Of a stretch of DNA of 64,000 nt, positions 10,892 to 22,460 are shown in pieces. The translations under genes were made by a program, and so were the position numbers. Position 1 is the stretch's first letter, and each line of letters starts with the position of its first letter. The stretch is from Lunularia cruciata (Eukaryota > Streptophyta > Marchantiopsida > Lunulariales > Lunulariaceae), in the NCBI GenBank assembly GCA_948567375.1, contig OX419755.1, forward strand, positions 52,767,001-52,831,000, written 5' to 3'. The notes under the pieces are model-generated. The model had not been told where the DNA came from and ran no database searches. It saw nothing but the letters and a program-made list of their open reading frames with translations.

Positions 10892-13800
10892 AGGAGGCAC
10901 TACTCAAGACTTAGGAACTGAGTTTGGAAGAGGAGACAAAGACAAAGTCTCCAATTTTTCCGGCGGACATCCAATCCGAAGTAAAGGGTCTGATCCAAGC
11001 CGAAGTAAGCCAACCCAAGGAACCTCGGGTTAAGGCTATTAGCAAGCCCGTTACCATTTTGAAGCGTCCCAAAGTCAAGAGGGAACATGGAGAGACTTTG
11101 GACCCAAAGCCGAAGGCAAAGACGGTCAAATTGGGAGGAGTTCCCCAATATGATATTGTAGCAGATCTGCCAGCCACTAATGCCAACGTTACATTCAAGC
11201 AATTGTGGGAAGATAACAAGCTGTACAAGAGGCAGCTGAATTTGGCACTCAAGAAGGTGAGGTCGATGTCAAAGAAGGACCTGCATGCTATTTATCGTAT
11301 TATACAAGAAGATTTGGGATCTCCCGAGGTAGACGCAAAGATTGTAGGGTGCATGATCACATCGATACCCATTGATTTGGGATCTGGTGTGAATGTCATG
11401 ACCAAAGATATTGCAAATCGACTTGGGTATCACACGTTTGAACCAACACCCCGAGTGTTGAAATTTGCAGACCAAACCAGGAGATGGCCTTTGGGCATGC
11501 TATCAAATATAACCACGATCATTGGAGGGGTTCCCTTTAAATTGAACTACATCGTGTTGCAACTAGTGACAAAGACTGGTTACCCTCTGTTGATCGGAAA
11601 ACCCTGGTTGTACAGTGCCCAAGTTGTGGTGGATTGGCATCAGCAGAAGTTAAGATTTAAGGACATTTCGTCCGAAGATCAGAAGTTGGTGACTGTGAGT
11701 TGGACAAAGGTTCCCCACCTTGGGGAAACAAGTTCGTCGGAAGAGGAGGACGAATTCAAAGACTCATCGTCTTTGTTCTCAAACGAATTTAAAGACAAAG
11801 TCCAAGTTAACTATTTGGAATGCTATGAGGTGGATGTCAAAGACGAAGATCCATATGACCTTGCCTCGGGTGAACCTGACTTGGAGGAAGGGGGTTTGAT
11901 GGCAGCTCGCCTCGGGTTAAGCCGAGTAAGCCACGTTGAAGGATTCATCAACCCCGATGACTGTCAAGATGTTTTATTGACTGAAGGAAATTTTTTGAAA
12001 ATCTCAAAGACAGTCACTTCGGAGGAGTTGGCAGGATATACTGCCTTGTTCATAGAATTCCAAGATGTGTTTGCCTGGTCTATTGATCAAATGCCAGGTA
12101 TTCCACAAGAATTTGGAGAACACCGGATTGATCTGGTTGAAGGTGCAGTTCCGGTTCGGCAGCAACAATACCGCCTAAACTTGAAGTACTCACTTTCGGT
12201 GAAAGATGAAATTGATAAGTACTTAGGGGCCGGAATCATCTTCCCTATCTTAAGTAGTGAATGAGTTTCCGCCATTGTCATTGTCCCAAAGAAGAAAACA
12301 GGGAAGATCAGAGTGTGCCAAGACTTTTGGAAGTTGAATGCAGTCACAAGGAAAGATCATCATCCCTTGCCTTTTACCGATACAATTTTAGATCAGGTAG
12401 CGGGTCATCCTTGTTATAGCTTTCTTGATGGATTTTTAGGGTACAATCAAGTATCCATTCGAGAAGAGGACAAGGATAAAACCACCTTCATGACCAATTG
12501 GGTCACTTTTGCTTACAATCAAATGCCCTTTGGGTTGTGTAATGTTCTTGCTACTTTCCAGCGGATGATGAATTCAATCTTCAAAGATTTCCTGCGCAAA
12601 TTTGTGGAAGTTTTCATTGATGACTTTTGTGTGTTTGGGCAAAGAGATGTACATTTAGATTACCTTCACCAAACTTTTGAAAGGTGTCATTTTGCCGGCT
12701 TGTCATTACACCCGGAGAAATGCTTCTTCGCAATGAAGGAGGGAATTCTTCTGGGGCATCGGGTGTCAAGCCGAGGTATTGAAGTCGATGTTGAGAAGGT
12801 TAAGATAATCACATCTTTGGAATCACCGAAGAACCTTTGGGAGCTGAGAGCCTTCTTGGGACATGTCGGGTACTACAAACGCTTCGTGTCAAATTATTCA
12901 GTGCTTGCTGCACCACTTACAAAGTTTTTGAAGAAATCCGAAGACTATTTGTGGGAATCAAATCAAGAAGAAGCTTTCCAGGTGTTGAAGAAGAAGCTGG
13001 TTGAAGCACCAGTTATGAGGGCCCCAAATTGGGACGTCCCTTTTCATGTATATGTGGACACTTTCTCCATGGCCATCGGAGTCATCTTAAGTCAGAAGGA
13101 CAAAAAGAAGAAGGACTACCCAGTGTATTATGCCAGCTGACAACTTTCAGTTTCTGAAAAGAACTATTTGACGACTGAAAGAGAAGCACTTGGAATGGTG
13201 TATGCCTGCAAGAAATTTTGCCATTATCTGTTGGGGTACAAGTTTGTCTTTTATGTTGACCATTACGCATTACAACATTTGGTCAAGAAGGCAGATTTAT
13301 CCAAGCAAATTGCAAGATGGATCTTGTTCTTACAAGAATTCACGTATACTGTACAAGTAAGGAAGGGAGCTTCACATTCAAATGCGGACTTCCTGTCCAG
13401 GTTAGAAACTCAAGACCATGAGTGGGAAATTGACGATTGGTTCCCTAATGAAGAGTTGTATCACTTATCAGCAATGCAAAGTACAAGGTATGCAGCTGAA
13501 TATCATTATTTGCATACTCTCCATTGTCTTGAAGGGATGGATCCGGAGCAGAGGGCAGTCTTTCTCAGGAAAATGGGGCCGTACCAGCTCAAACACAATA
13601 TTTTATTTAAGATGGGCAAAGACGAAGTACTTTGGTGATGCTTAGAGTCATACAAAGTAGGAGGAGTGATTGAATCTTTACACTCTGAAGCATCAGGAGG
13701 ACACTATGCTCTGAAGAATATTGTAAATAAAATTCTTTTGGCAGGGTATTGGTGGCCTACAATGTACAAAGACGTGCACGCTCATATCCAATGCTGTGAT

Positions 13801-14792
13801 GCTTGTCAAAGAGCGGGAAGCCGACGGGTACTTCTCAATGGCCTTTGAGACCAATTTTGCCTTTGGCCCCATTTGAGAAATGGGGGATTGATTTTGTGGG
13901 TCCCATTCAACCAGTGACCCGAGTCACAAGAAAGCAATACATTTTGGTTTGCACTGACTATGCTACCAAAATGGTCAAACTTGAAGCAACTCATAGAGAT
14001 GATGCTGAAACTGTAGCGGAATTTTTCTTTCAAAACATCATCTCCCAATATGGGTGTCCTCTGGAATTGGTCAGTGACCGAGGAACACATTTTTTGAACT
14101 CTATAATGGAGGCATTAGCCAAGTACTTTTAGATTAAACATCGGAAGACAAATCCTTATAACCCAAAAGCAAATGGCTTAATGGAAAAAGAAAATGAGTT
14201 ACTTTGCAAATTTTGAATAAGGTGACTATCAATTATGCCTATGATTGGGATACAAAATTACCAGCCGCGTTGTGGGCATATCAAACGACAGAAAAGATTA
14301 CAACCAAACAAACTCTATACTTCTTGACATATGGCTTGCATCCCATATTGCCAGTTGAATTTGAAGTACCAACATATCGGGTTCTTTGCAAAGAACACAT
14401 GTTTGAAGAGGAAAGTCAGGATCTTCGGATTCATCAACTGATGTGGTTGAAAAGAGAAAAGAGACGATGCAATGCAAACCACAAAAGAAGTACAAGCACA
14501 AAGGAAAGTCAGGCACGATAAGAGAATCAAGCCTGTAGCTGTATGTGAAGGGGATTTGGTTTTGTTATATGACAATCGCCAAATATTTTTTCCATGCAAG
14601 TTTCATTTGAGAGGGATGGGTCCCTATCGAGTTCTTCATCTTTACAAAAATGGGTCCATGCAGCTTGTAGACTTGGAAGGTAATCCTTTTGCCACTCGAG
14701 TAAACGGGTGGAAAGTTTGGAGATGTTGGACCATAGACTCGGAAGTTTCTAAGACATCCGAGGTCTATGTTCACGGGGACGCTCACATTTGA
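10885..14792 (+). pseudogene. pol: L2 pol: protease, reverse transcriptase, RNase H, integrase
   Basis: Domain order PR-RT-RH-INT marks it as Ty3/gypsy. The longest open part is 10924-12264. The protease motif IDLGSGVNVM (about 11368-11397) has Leu where Ser/Thr/Gly is usual. RT runs about 12120-12900, with MPFGLCN and the catalytic box FIDDFCVFG (about 12617-12643). RNase H follows (YVDTFSMAIG near 13050, TEREAL near 13172, VDHYALQHL near 13255). Integrase has a CCDACQRAG-type zinc region (about 13792), WGIDFVGP (about 13882), SDRGTHF (about 14072) and GLMEKEN carrying the catalytic Glu (about 14175). In-frame stops occur near 12262, 13138, 13636 and 14130. Frame changes occur near 13820, 14200 and 14480. 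No chromodomain follows, and the FIDDF box fits the Tat/Athila branch. Confidence 0.92.
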
Positions 14793-14803
14793 GGGAGGTG
14801 GTA
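14791..14803 (+). promoter_or_regulatory. L2 polypurine tract
   Basis: GAGGGAGGTGGTA lies between the end of integrase and the TGTGGTG LTR edge, where plus-strand DNA synthesis would be primed. It fixes the 3' LTR start at 14804. Confidence 0.8.
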
Positions 14804-15207
14804 TGTGGTGACCACATACCCCCTCCCTCCCACAATTTTATTTTTTTTCAAAATAAAGAAGAAGAAGTGTATAGAGAAGTCGGATTGCGCCTGTATGGCC
14901 AAAGAAGGCAAAGAAAAGAGTCTTTGGGATGAAACCCAAAGTAAAGTGACTTCGGGTCATAAGGCAAAGTACTCGGAAATGCCCTGTCAGCACACAACCC
15001 GAAGTAAGGAGTCTTTGTATTGGGAGGAGCTCAACCCGAGGCAGAGTCAGTCTAACAACCTTTTGTCGGGGCGAGAAATTCAAGAAGGGACCGTTCAAAA
15101 ATTGGCAACCCATACGTGCAAAGTTTGATTGACACTGACAGGTGCATGCAGGAGGTGTGATTTCTTGATAGAAACTCAAAGTGAAGAAAGACAAAGAAAA
15201 TGCAACT

Positions 15208-15217
15208 CTATAAAAAT
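15208..15217 (+). promoter_or_regulatory. TATA box in the L-family LTR
   Basis: CTATAAAAAT 28 nt upstream of the ORF ATG (15236). The equivalent CTATAAAAA is kept in L4 (about 37541), in L3 (reverse strand, about 28150-28160) and in L1 (about 7970). The spacing is so short that transcription may start at or just after the first ATG, which would make a later Met the true start. Confidence 0.55.
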
Positions 15218-15235
15218 TGAACTCGCAATGAGGAA

Positions 15236-17778
15236 ATGTCAAGTAATTTTCCTTTGCCGTTGAGAAGTCATCTTGCAGGTGATTGTGGGAAGGGAAATAG
15301 AGTTGGAAACGCGTTAGTGTGTAAGGGAGAAGTCGCAAGAGTGAAATCAAGAGACAGTGAGAAAGCAAGAGAGATGGGAGGAGGAAAGAAGAACTCCAAA
15401 TTCACAATGAGAAATCATGCAATTTGGAGTTTAGATGTGATCGCTAGGATCAAAGTCTTGAGCCGACTTTGGATCACCTTCTTGGCGTGGAACTGGAACG
15501 TGAGTTTTCCAGGTTTCATGACAAAAATCATCGAGAGAAAGTGTCTTGATGGACCTAAGGAAGAAGGGAAGAGAGGAAATCCGGCTCGCTAGACAGAGTC
15601 GGATTGGAGACTAGTACTCCGGAAAGAAGCAGGCTTGGAGCAGGGGGCCACGTTCTTGGGGAAGGGAGAGATAGCTCAAGAAACCCAAGAGGTGAGAGAT
15701 GCATTCTTGTCAAAGCGGACGAAGAATGGGTACAAAGTTGAGAGCTACAAAGACCGTGTCAAGAGAGGAATTGTGGGTGCTCTGATGTCAATCCTGAAGC
15801 CGGAGAGAACAACGTATGTGATGAAACACCAAGCGGTGTTCTTTCACAAGTTGTTTGCAGGAGAACCGATCAATTGGGCAAGGTGTTTCCATGGGAGAAC
15901 ATGACAAATGGTGTGGAATCTGCGGGATAAATCACCTCCACACTACATCGTGCCGTTTGTAGCTCATTTTTACCTCGGGTTAAATTTGTTGAACACAGCG
16001 GAGCGAACTCGGATGGTGTCGCATTTCCATCCCCATTTGAGAAAGGAGGGCAATGTAGAGGAGCAGTAGTACATTTTGCAAATTAGAAGCACCGATGAGT
16101 ACTACAAGAAGACAAGGAAGAATGTGGAGATCAAAGTGAGTTCTCCAAACTCGAAGAAGAGAAGTCGGCAGGGCAAAGCCAAAGACACAAAGAAACCTTG
16201 GAAGACCAGGAGAGGGAACCCGAGGCAAGGTATGGTGGTGATCAAGTCGGAAGATGAAGACTCGGAAGGTGATGCCGAGCTCAAGACCGAAGACTTGGAG
16301 CACAAGGAGGAACCCGAGCTAACGCTACAGAGTCAAGATACAAGTAGCGACAGTGATGAGGGTGGAGAAATGACATTGGCACCAGCTGCTGCAGAAGAAG
16401 TGCAGGTAGAGATTGAGGCCGACGACAACACGAAGTTGGAAGACAAAGTACCTAAGGCAGAAGAAAAGATTGTAGTTCAAAGAGGAATCCGCTCGAGACG
16501 TAAGGCAAAGTACAATGCAGGTCCAAGTAATGTGCAAGAAGAAGCGAATGCAAGCTCAAGAAGCGAGGCGTCCATTCCAATATGAAGACTGCAGAGAAGA
16601 AGGCGAGTATTGGAACAAGAAGTACAAAGGGAAGTGGCCATGCAAGAAGAAGTAACCCCAAGCGATGGAGTCAAGTACCTACAGGATGTGGTATGTCCTC
16701 TACTGGTAAAGTTAGAGTACAAGAAGAAGGAGATGCAGGCGACTTGTCCAGAGGTAAAGACTGTCTTGCAGGTGTTGTCCAGATTAGAAGAAGAGAACTC
16801 GGAGTTGAAGAAGAGTATAACCCGAGGTGAGGAGGAAAGGGAAGTGCTGCGAGCGGAGGCAGTAGTGAGGACTCAGGTAATTGAAGACCTGAAGAGAGAA
16901 GTAAGATATTGAGAAGAACTTGTGAAGAAGAGTGACATAGCAAGGGAAAGACAAGAAGCTGAATATGAGATCTTGAAGCAGTAGTTTGCTGATTCAAGAG
17001 TAGAAGTTATCCATGCTTGGCAAGGGTAGTAGCGAAGGATCAAGAGCTCAATAGGGTGATGGAGACTGTCGAGGAGAAGAAGCAACTTTGGCAACAAGAG
17101 TTGGCAGCACGGTATAGGGAAGAAGAGAGATTACGAGAGTTACTTTGTAATCAGGAGGAGAAGGAGAAGGAGACGGTGAAAGCCAAATTTGAAGTGGAAT
17201 TGGCGATGTACAAGGAGGACTGGCTCGCATATCAAGAGTGAGAGAGGAAGATGAGATTGGAGCCATTGAAGGAGATAGTCCTCAGGATGAACGCAATGTT
17301 GAGTACAAAAGCCAACGTTTGGATTGAAGAGACGAGGCTGCACGAGTTGAAATTGTTGGTGCAGGAGACAAGGCGAAGACAGGCAAAAGATACAGATTTG
17401 AACGCATTGTTGGTAAGTCTCCGGACTCGTGTGGACAGGAAGATCTAAGAAATAGAAGAAAATATTGCAATTAGATTAGACTTAGTGAAAATAGAGGTAG
17501 AAAAACTTTGGAAAGACGTTAGAGCCAAACCCGAAGTAGATAACATAGGAGTGCAGATGTCTTTGGAGTTAGAGATGGAGACATTGGAGAAGAGTGGGTC
17601 AAGAGATGAAGAGTTAGATAGATTACCTACTAGTGCAATTTCAGATCAGGAAAGAGAATTGCTGGATCTGGTAGAAGAAGTAGAAGATATGAAACCCGAG
17701 GATAGAGTAGTAGGAAGTAAAATTACTTCGGGTTCGGGTTTGAAAGCCGATGACAAAGTAGACATTGGATCAGAGTAG
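15236..17778 (+). pseudogene. L2 LTR-encoded coiled-coil protein (degenerate)
   Basis: Product not recognised. Parts in order: an N-terminal globular region rich in Trp, Lys and Arg (about 15236-16050), with conserved MGGGKKNSK and GEPINWARCFHG segments; an acidic linker of Glu/Asp/Ser (about 16200-16560); coiled coil (about 16620-17450); and an acidic C-terminal tail (17485-17778). Stops are seen near 15590 and 15902, both where other copies have Trp or Arg, and near 16066, 16911, 16981, 17239 and 17446. Frame changes occur too. The GEPINWARCF...YIVPFAVHFY pattern weakly recalls plant transposon gag-like domains; I would not name it from that. Confidence 0.75.
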
Positions 17779-18565
17779 TAACAGTTTTGAGATATGAAGA
17801 GGCAGATATGAAGAGGTGCATTGTCATTTCGGATCTACAGGTTAGAAAAGTTGTTGTAGAATGGTATAGTTGTTAGAACTGTTGATTGCTTCACTATTTA
17901 AGAGTGGAATTTGTAGAGAAATGTTGTTTAGTGCTCATAATTTTGAGAATAGATAAAGCAAAGTGCTATGAAGCAGTGCTTGTCACTTGAGCTTGATTTT
18001 GAGTATCAGCTTTGTGTTTGTGAGTGTGTGAAGAAATTTGAAGTGCAAGTTAGTGTGCTTATTGGATGTTGGATTCCATAGCCTTGATCTTCATTCTGTG
18101 TGTTTGATCCTAAGTGAAGTGCAATCAGAGCAATGCCTTGACAGATCTAAGAGGAATTGTAGTGTTGGTAGTATTCTGCATTTGTGAGTGCAGTGTGAAG
18201 TTGATGTGAAACAATTTCAATTGAGGAAGTTGTGCCTTTAGTAGAGGGGTGGAACACAATTTTGAGGCGAAGTCGTTTTGTAGTGAAGTGCCATTTTTGG
18301 GAGAGCCTGAATCATCACAATCAAGATTGTTTGGAAAGAATTGAAGGAGTTGTGATTAAGGAGTGTGAAATTCGTGACAAGACTGTGAATCAGTGCTTGT
18401 TACTCTCTTTTGGGTGTGGTTTCTACTTGAGAGACTAAAGAAGAACTCAAGAAGAACTGAAATTGTTACTTTGCTTTGTATTTGGAAATTTCTGACTCGT
18501 ATCTATGCGGGAATGAACTTAACTTACCCGATTACCACAAAAGTGATATTTGCCGAGTTGTCACA

Positions 18566-19819
18566 CATAGACACAAAAGTCATCAATGGAGTCTCTTACA
18601 AATTTCCCAATGAAAGGTTCAAATACATTGTTCATGAACCCTTGGAATGTAGCTGGAGCATTGCAAAGCCCAAAAGGCATGACCTTGAAAGCCTAAGTTC
18701 CCCAAGATGTGGTGAATGTGGTGAGTTGTTGATGCTCTGGTGCAATCTTGATTTGGTTATAGCCACTATAACCATCTCTAAAATGGTACCTCCCATGACC
18801 TGCAACCTCCTCCAAGATCTCATCAATGAATGGCAATGGGTAGTCCTTCTTGGTAACATTATTGAGCTTCTTGTAATCCTCACATACTGAAAGCTTGCCA
18901 TTTTTTTTCTTCACAATGACAATTGGAGACACCTTTTCTGTATTCTCCACCTCAAAGATAAATCCGGCCTCCTTGAGCTTATCAATCTCCTCCTTCACAA
19001 CCAAAGATATTGGTGGGCTAATGCGACATTGCTTTTGGTGGATTGGTCTTGCATGTGACTCCATCTCTATCTTGTGCTCCTCCAAGGTGACTTCCTTCAA
19101 ATCCTTGTAATGGAAAGCAAAACACATGGACAAACTTGCGGAAAATCTCCTCAAATATCACCTTCACCTCCTTGGTAACATTTGGGCCATACTTGAAGGT
19201 AGCTAACCTTCTCTCTACCTCCTCAATTGTCAATGGTGATTTATCTAGGTCCTTTAAAACCTCTGGCTTAGGTGAAAAATCCATAGCACACAAAGGATAC
19301 ACATCTGAATCTCATTCAGATTCATCCTCCCCCGTGGAAGTGTCCTCTTCCATGCTTGTGTCCACACCTTAAACTCCTTCTTTAGAATCTGATTCCCAAT
19401 AATCAAAAGATGGTGTATATGAATGTGAAGTGTTAGTTACAAGAATTGTGACTCTATGGTTTGGTCGCCCAATCCTCAAGTACCCTTTGTGCCATCTATC
19501 TATTGTGCGTGTTGCTCTCAACCATGGCCTCCCAAGAAGTAAGTCAAAGCTTGAATCCTTCAAGACTTGGAAAGTCATGAGATTTAGAACTCCCATAACT
19601 GAAACTACCACCTTATCCATCACCCCTATTGGTTGAACTTGTTTCTTGTTTGCCATGCTCACCACAAATGTTGAAGGTCTTGTAGGTATCATACCCAAAT
19701 TCTTCATCAACCTTTTTAACATGGCATTCATTGCTGATCCTCCATCAACAAGTGCATACTTGATGTTGTGACCATTCACTCTCATATCAATCTTGAGGCA
19801 TATTCACAAGTCTTCCATG
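18566..19819 (-). pseudogene. pol: M1 pol fragment: protease and N-terminal reverse transcriptase
   Basis: In element order from 19819 left: the protease motif ALVDGGSAMNAM (about 19760-19725), then LLLGRPWLRA, an acidic linker, and RT blocks (SPIVIVKKKNGKL near 18905, PLPFIDEILEEVAGH near 18840, [13 protein letters not shown] near 18670). Frame changes occur near 19370, 19150 and 18890. The coding stops at the L2 junction just where the xIDDF catalytic motif begins. Part one of the same gene lies at 20520-21182 beyond M2. Confidence 0.85.
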
Positions 19820-19823
19820 GTGC

Positions 19824-20515
19824 TGTAACACCCATTTGTGCATGTGTGTGGTATTGTGATATTTAGCTTTGTATTACAAGTACTTAAGAGATATTATTTA
19901 TATAGAGATAAAGGATGGTTCTATATTAGTCATGGTTAGCTAAAGTTAGTCATAGCTAAGATAGAGGGGACTTTACTTTAGAGGAAGTAGAAAAGATGAG
20001 CATCACTATTTTGGATTTTAGTGTGTTGACTTGGTGTTATTCCTAGGTGTTTGGCTTTGAGAGAAGAGTTGAGAACTCTTGGGCCTGCAAGCGTTTTTGT
20101 TTTGGATTGTTCCTTAGTCCAAGGATAGCCCATGTGAAGGAATCCTTGACTTAGTGGTTGGGTCAAGATAAGACCACATGCTTAGGGGAATATGCCCATG
20201 TGAATGGATATTCCTTTCTACTTTTTGACTTTACTTGACTTTTAGTCTAGTAACTTGAGTTACTACAGTGATTAGTAACTTTGGTACATAACTATTTCAC
20301 AAGTATATAAAAAAGGGGTGAGGAGGTACTCATCATCCTTTCATTTGCAACTATCTCTCTCTCATTGAGTTCTCTAGTGAGCAATGTCTTGAGTCTTGTA
20401 GTGTTAGCCTTGGAGGAGTATGATGGAGTTGGGGTTCCTTGCCTTCTTAGTCCATGGTGCGCTACCATAATAGTCATCAAAGGTTCATCCTAAGTGAGAG
20501 ACAGGCCGGCTCACA
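19824..20515 (+). repeat. M2: solo LTR of the M family inside M1
   Basis: A 692-bp LTR in plus orientation, TGTAACACCC..GGCTCACA, inserted in the M1 pol gene. It is flanked by a 4-bp duplication GTGC (19820-19823 and 20516-20519). The uninterrupted homologue in M4 (around 52675) has a single GTGC. No internal sequence remains, so it is a product of LTR-LTR recombination. It includes a TATA-like TATATAAA near 20303. Confidence 0.9.
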
Positions 20516-20519
20516 GTGC

Positions 20520-21182
20520 TGGCTTGGCATCCACCACCCCCATTGATACTTGAACTTTTTCCTTCTTCTTCCTCTTGCTCCTTGTAGAACTCAAATCACC
20601 TCCAAGCTCCTTTCTCAAGGTAGGGTTCAAAGCAATTAATTGGCCCACTATGATGTTAGCCTTGTGACTACCAACATCCTCCAACACATTGTAGTTCCAT
20701 TGTTGCTTTGAAATCAAGAAATCCTCCATCCCCAACTTCTTCCTTGGAGTCTTTGTTGTTGATGGTGTTGAGGTGGGAGTGCTCCTAGTAGACATAGGAG
20801 TATCTTTTCTTGGAGTAAATCCTTGAGAAGAGTGAACATCCTCTACAAAATGAGCTCGCTTCTTCTCTTGTGCCAAAAGCTCCAAATTAAGACCCTTGGA
20901 GTTTGAGCACTCTCCCTTCTCATACTTGCTCTCAACCACATCTATGGATGATATCCCCTTACCTTTGTTTGGATAAGGAGCCACTTGGGTTTCACTACCT
21001 CCCTCTTTCCCCTCTATTGGCTCTCTCATAACTCCTTCCTCCTTGGTAAGTGGAATTTGGATAATTCCTTTGGATGTGACCTCTTCCTCCACAACCAAAA
21101 CAATTTCTCTCATTGAAATTGCTGGTTGGTTGGCTTCCTCTATATAGATAATTTCCATAACTCTTAGGCCCTCTCCCCACAT
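20520..21182 (-). pseudogene. pol: M1 pol N-terminal region
   Basis: N-terminal, low-complexity part of the M-family pol (Ser/Thr/Pro-rich, basic KKKEK tract near the protease), upstream of the protease. It is colinear with M4 53318-52680 and is interrupted by M2. It overlaps the gag frame, as in M4. It is open over this stretch, but the gene is broken elsewhere. Confidence 0.75.
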
Positions 21183-21935
21183 TCTGATCTACCTCTCTCC
21201 TCTCCTATAGTTGCACCACATTGATCTTGAGATATGCAAGTTGTTGTGTGATGGTTTGAAGTGGATCCTTTGGTGGAGGTGCAAGAACTGGAGCAACTAC
21301 TACATGTGGTGCAACCCTTGCCACCAAAGTATTAGAAGTTCCACTATACTTGTAACCTTGAGGAGGATGCACAATCTCCTTCACCACCAAATCACACTCA
21401 TCCCCTTCCAAACTCTCCTCCATACAAATTGCAATCTTGATAGCTTCAACCTTGGAAGAAGGTTTCTCATATCTCACCTTGCTTCTAATTTGTGGTCTCA
21501 ATCCTCACACAAAAGTCCTGGTGAGCATGAACCTTATACCAATCATAGTAGTCTCCATATCATCTCCACCCTTTCTTAACACTATGCAAAATTTGGACTC
21601 TTACTTTTCCACATAGACTCTCACTTTCTCTCCATCTCCTTGTTTGAGAAAGGTAACCTCACTATCAATCTCTCATAACTCTCATCTGGAAGAAAGTTCT
21701 CAATGAATGCTGAAGTCAAACTCTCCCAAGACTCTTCTTTTCCATATCTCCTCTCTCTCTTTTAGTATTCTGACTCATACCATGTAAGTGTTGCATCCTC
21801 AAAGAAATCTGGTAATAATGAGGCCCACTCATTCTTCCTCCTCTCATTGTTTCTTATGCAAGCTCTCTTGAAGTCTCTCACAAAGGCCTCCACATCTTCT
21901 CCATCCTTGCCAAAGAAAACCGTAAGTTTCCTCAT
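20995..21935 (-). pseudogene. gag: M1 gag
   Basis: Begins with an ATG at 21935 (MRKLTVFFGKDGEDVEAF) like M4 gag. The capsid region is interrupted by stops near 21770 and by small indels around 21600-21670. The zinc knuckle near 21085 reads CFGCGGRGHIQRNY, with its last Cys changed to Tyr, so zinc binding is lost. The C-terminal part overlaps pol. Confidence 0.8.
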
Positions 21936-22166
21936 CTTAACCCCTTACTATCTTTCTTTTCTCTCAATTTTTTTCTCTTTTCTTTCTCTTGCTCTATAAC
22001 TAATAGAGTATGTACATGACTAACACCATTTGAGAATAATCCACCCTAGGGAACACAAAAGGTTCAGGTTGCTTCAAGATTTCTATAGCAATATCAAATC
22101 CTAGAGTGTATTTTAATCAAACTCTCATGGATAGTTTATCCATAAGTTGAAAGATTATCTCCATCA

Positions 22167-22460
22167 CTAATCTTGGGAACTATTTGATGAAGGTGGTAGT
22201 ATTTCTGTAGCTGTACTAAGACTCTCTCCAAGATCCTTCATCATAGTCTCCAAAAGTGCTTTTACTCCACTACACTCATGTCCTTTTGGAAGTCCTTCCA
22301 CTCCACAAACCTCACATAACTCCTTGGTCTTAGATCTTCTCCCTCCCAATCTTGGTGAAGAAGGTCCATCATGCAAACCCAAATCAAGTAATCCTTTTCT
22401 TTCTCTCAATCTCTTGCTCTCAAAGGTCTATGGATGTGAACTTGCCTTATCCTTGAACTT
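22167..22460 (-). pseudogene. M1 ORF0 remnant
   Basis: C-terminal part of the extra pre-gag ORF of the M family. The CEVCGVEGLPKGHEC cluster is kept near 22310. The N-terminal part and the first zinc knuckle are missing because the deletion joins it to LTR sequence near 22460. See M4 ORF0 for the fuller form. Confidence 0.7.

Larger units (their letters stand above)
9490..18565 (+). mobile_element. L2: long-LTR Ty3/gypsy element with gag-pol and 3' LTR, 5' truncated
   Basis: Gag (from about 9490), pol to 14792, polypurine tract 14791-14803 and a complete 3.76-kb 3' LTR (14804-18565). The 5' LTR, PBS and start of gag are missing; the left edge abuts R-element CT-rich sequence. The right edge sits in the M1 reverse-transcriptase gene with flanking bases CATAG (18566-18570), which would be the TSD. 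No matching M1 sequence or CATAG is found on the left, so a deletion or recombination removed that side. Coding frames carry many stops and frameshifts, so the copy is dead. Confidence 0.88.
14804..18565 (+). repeat. L2 3' LTR (3762 bp) containing an ORF
   Basis: It starts TGTGGTGACCACA, directly after the PPT, and ends GAGTTGTCACA. The first 430 bp or so are noncoding and end in a TATA box at 15208. An ORF of about 848 codons follows (15236-17778), then about 790 bp of noncoding sequence. It aligns over its whole length with L3 and L4, and with L1 apart from one deletion. Confidence 0.9.

Noticed and set aside
14804-18565. The L unit as an independent DNA transposon or a gene-bearing LARD
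   Set aside because: PPT directly before it in L2, PBS directly after it in L1, TG..CA ends and 5-bp duplications fit an LTR. No terminal inverted repeats are seen.
18393-18890. 165-aa plus-strand ORF
   Set aside because: It straddles the L2 LTR end and the antisense of M1 RT, so it is a chimera of noncoding frames.
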